A DNA stretch of 64,000 nucleotides from assembly GCA_947471745.1 (NCBI GenBank), contig CANJKZ010000114.1:734501-798500 (forward strand), given 5' to 3'. Below, piece by piece: positions 62,999 through 64,000 of this stretch; the stretch's first letter is position 1; every line of letters starts with the position of its first letter. The notes below the pieces were generated by a model. The model saw only the letters and a list, made by a program, of their open reading frames with translations, was not told where the DNA came from and searched no databases. This DNA is from Closterium sp. Naga37s-1 (lineage: Eukaryota; Streptophyta; Zygnematophyceae; Desmidiales; Closteriaceae). Both the position numbers and the translations under genes were made by a program.

Positions 62999-64000
62999 CA
63001 TTCCTGTTTTACCTAGCTGCTTTAACATGCTATCAGAGCGTCTACGCTCCTGGCCTGTGGGCCCACCTGCTTCCGCTACTGTACTGTCTGTCGCGCGCCC
63101 CGTGGCGCGCGACGTTTTTTTCTTCCCGCCACGCTGCGCGGTTTCCTGCCCGCCGCGCGCCCTGGGCGCGCGCGGCGGTTTCATGCCCCGTCGTCCGTCG
63201 CGCGCCGCCCCCGCTGGACCCGCGCGACGCCCTGCGGGACCCGCGCGCTGCCCCGCTGTACCCGCGCGACGCCCTGCGGGACCCGCGCGCCGCCCCTGCT
63301 GGACCCACGCGACGCCTGCGGGACCCGCGCGCTGCCCCGCTGGACCCGCGCGCCGCCCCTGGGGACCCGTGCGCCGCCCCTCCTGGACCCGCCTGCCGCC
63401 CGCGCCCTGCTCGTTGCGAGCGCCCCACAGCCCGCCCATGCCCTGCACGTCGCGACGCCGCCCGCCCTCCCCCCTCCTCCTTCGACTTCCTGCTGCGCGT
63501 GCAGCCGTGTGGAGGGTATGAGGGTGGCGGGGGTAAGGGGGGGTATGGGGGTGGTGGGAGTGCGTGACCAGCTGCCCCTCCTCCTCCTCTCTCTCCCACT
63601 GCTGCAGCTGCCGCTGAGGGGGGGATGGAGTGGGTGAGGTTTGGGAGTGGCGCTAGCCGGGGGGGATGTGAGAAAAGGGTTTGGGGGCAATGGGGGGAGG
63701 TTGGAAGGAGGTAGCCGCTGTGTCGCCTGGTGCTCCAGTAGTCCGGAGCCCTTGCTCCGGTAGCACGTGAGCCCGTTGCTCTAGTCGCCCGTGGGTCCGT
63801 TGCTCCAGCCGCTCGTCTAGCCGCGGAGCTAGTTGCTCCAGTAGTCCGGGGCCCTTGCTCTGGTAGCCAGTGTGCCAGTTGCTCCGTTGCCCGTGTGTCA
63901 GCAGCTTCACCTGCCGCCTCCCAACTCCTCTCCTCTCGTAGTCCCTCCTCTTCCTCACTGCCCCTCTGCTATGTCTGCCACTAGGGCTAATTTGTGAACT

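Larger units (their letters stand above)
61259..64000 (+). mobile_element. TRIM B: LTR element running off the window, split by TRIM C
   Basis: 5' LTR is 61259-61371 plus 62999-63027 (142 bp once TRIM C and one target copy are removed; TGTCAGAAAG...TTTAACA), followed by primer site TGCTATCAGAGC at 63028. The interior (63040 onward) is GC-rich, with GACCCGCGCGCYGCCCC-type tandem units and no gag/pol. The 3' LTR lies outside the window. Confidence 0.85.

Noticed and set aside
1..64000. tRNA, rRNA, bacterial operon, origin or CRISPR features
   Set aside because: None seen; the tRNA-like words next to LTRs (TGSTATCARAGC) are primer-binding sites, not tRNA genes.

Overview
The window is nuclear DNA from a green-lineage eukaryote. 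Its genes carry many GT-AG introns, and they include a plant-type plastid or mitochondrial serine acetyltransferase, a PUB49/CYP65 U-box cyclophilin, an S40/DUF584 senescence-regulator-like protein, and Ty1/copia elements with initiator-Met-tRNA primer sites. Together these point to a streptophyte, most likely a charophyte alga; a zygnematophyte is a guess from the retroelement flavour, not a proof. No rRNA, tRNA, CRISPR array or bacterial operon was seen.

Genic half (1-34.7 kb). On the minus strand lie a serine acetyltransferase gene (723-7995) and a U-box/cyclophilin gene (8588-16131, 11 exons that close exactly to 715 codons plus stop). A divergent promoter then leads to a plus-strand DUF4246 oxygenase-like gene (17245-19491). 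Next come a minus-strand tandem-CCCH zinc-finger gene (19747-22154) and a minus-strand TLDc-domain gene (23039-28123). An intron-less S40-like gene (29347-30165, plus), a small membrane-protein ORF (30718-31074, minus) and an F-box/LRR gene whose 5' end is missing (31824-34733, minus) follow.

Retroelement half (34.7-64 kb). A 5'-truncated Copia (34741-41922) abuts the broken F-box copy and carries a short non-autonomous LTR element (TRIM A) with perfect target-site duplications. A second, complete copy of the F-box/LRR gene follows (42662-45872), then two TIR elements (46765-47329, TTA duplication; 47705-48050, TA duplication). Next is a Copia nest: an older element (48361-61067) split in its RNase H by a younger one (49194-55794, 131-bp LTRs, target duplication AGAGC). 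The right edge holds a TRIM inside another TRIM's LTR.

Two patterns stand out. First, in the split genes nearly every affected exon has decayed partial copies of its own edge in the neighbouring intron: acceptor-side pieces upstream and donor-side pieces downstream ('exon-edge echoes'). Two of these have grown into minisatellites whose unit contains a splice donor. Second, a short palindrome (arms TTTTGAG, core GGCGCC or GTCGAC) sits between direct repeats of about 12-42 bp at eight or more intron or intergenic sites. I know of no described element with this structure.
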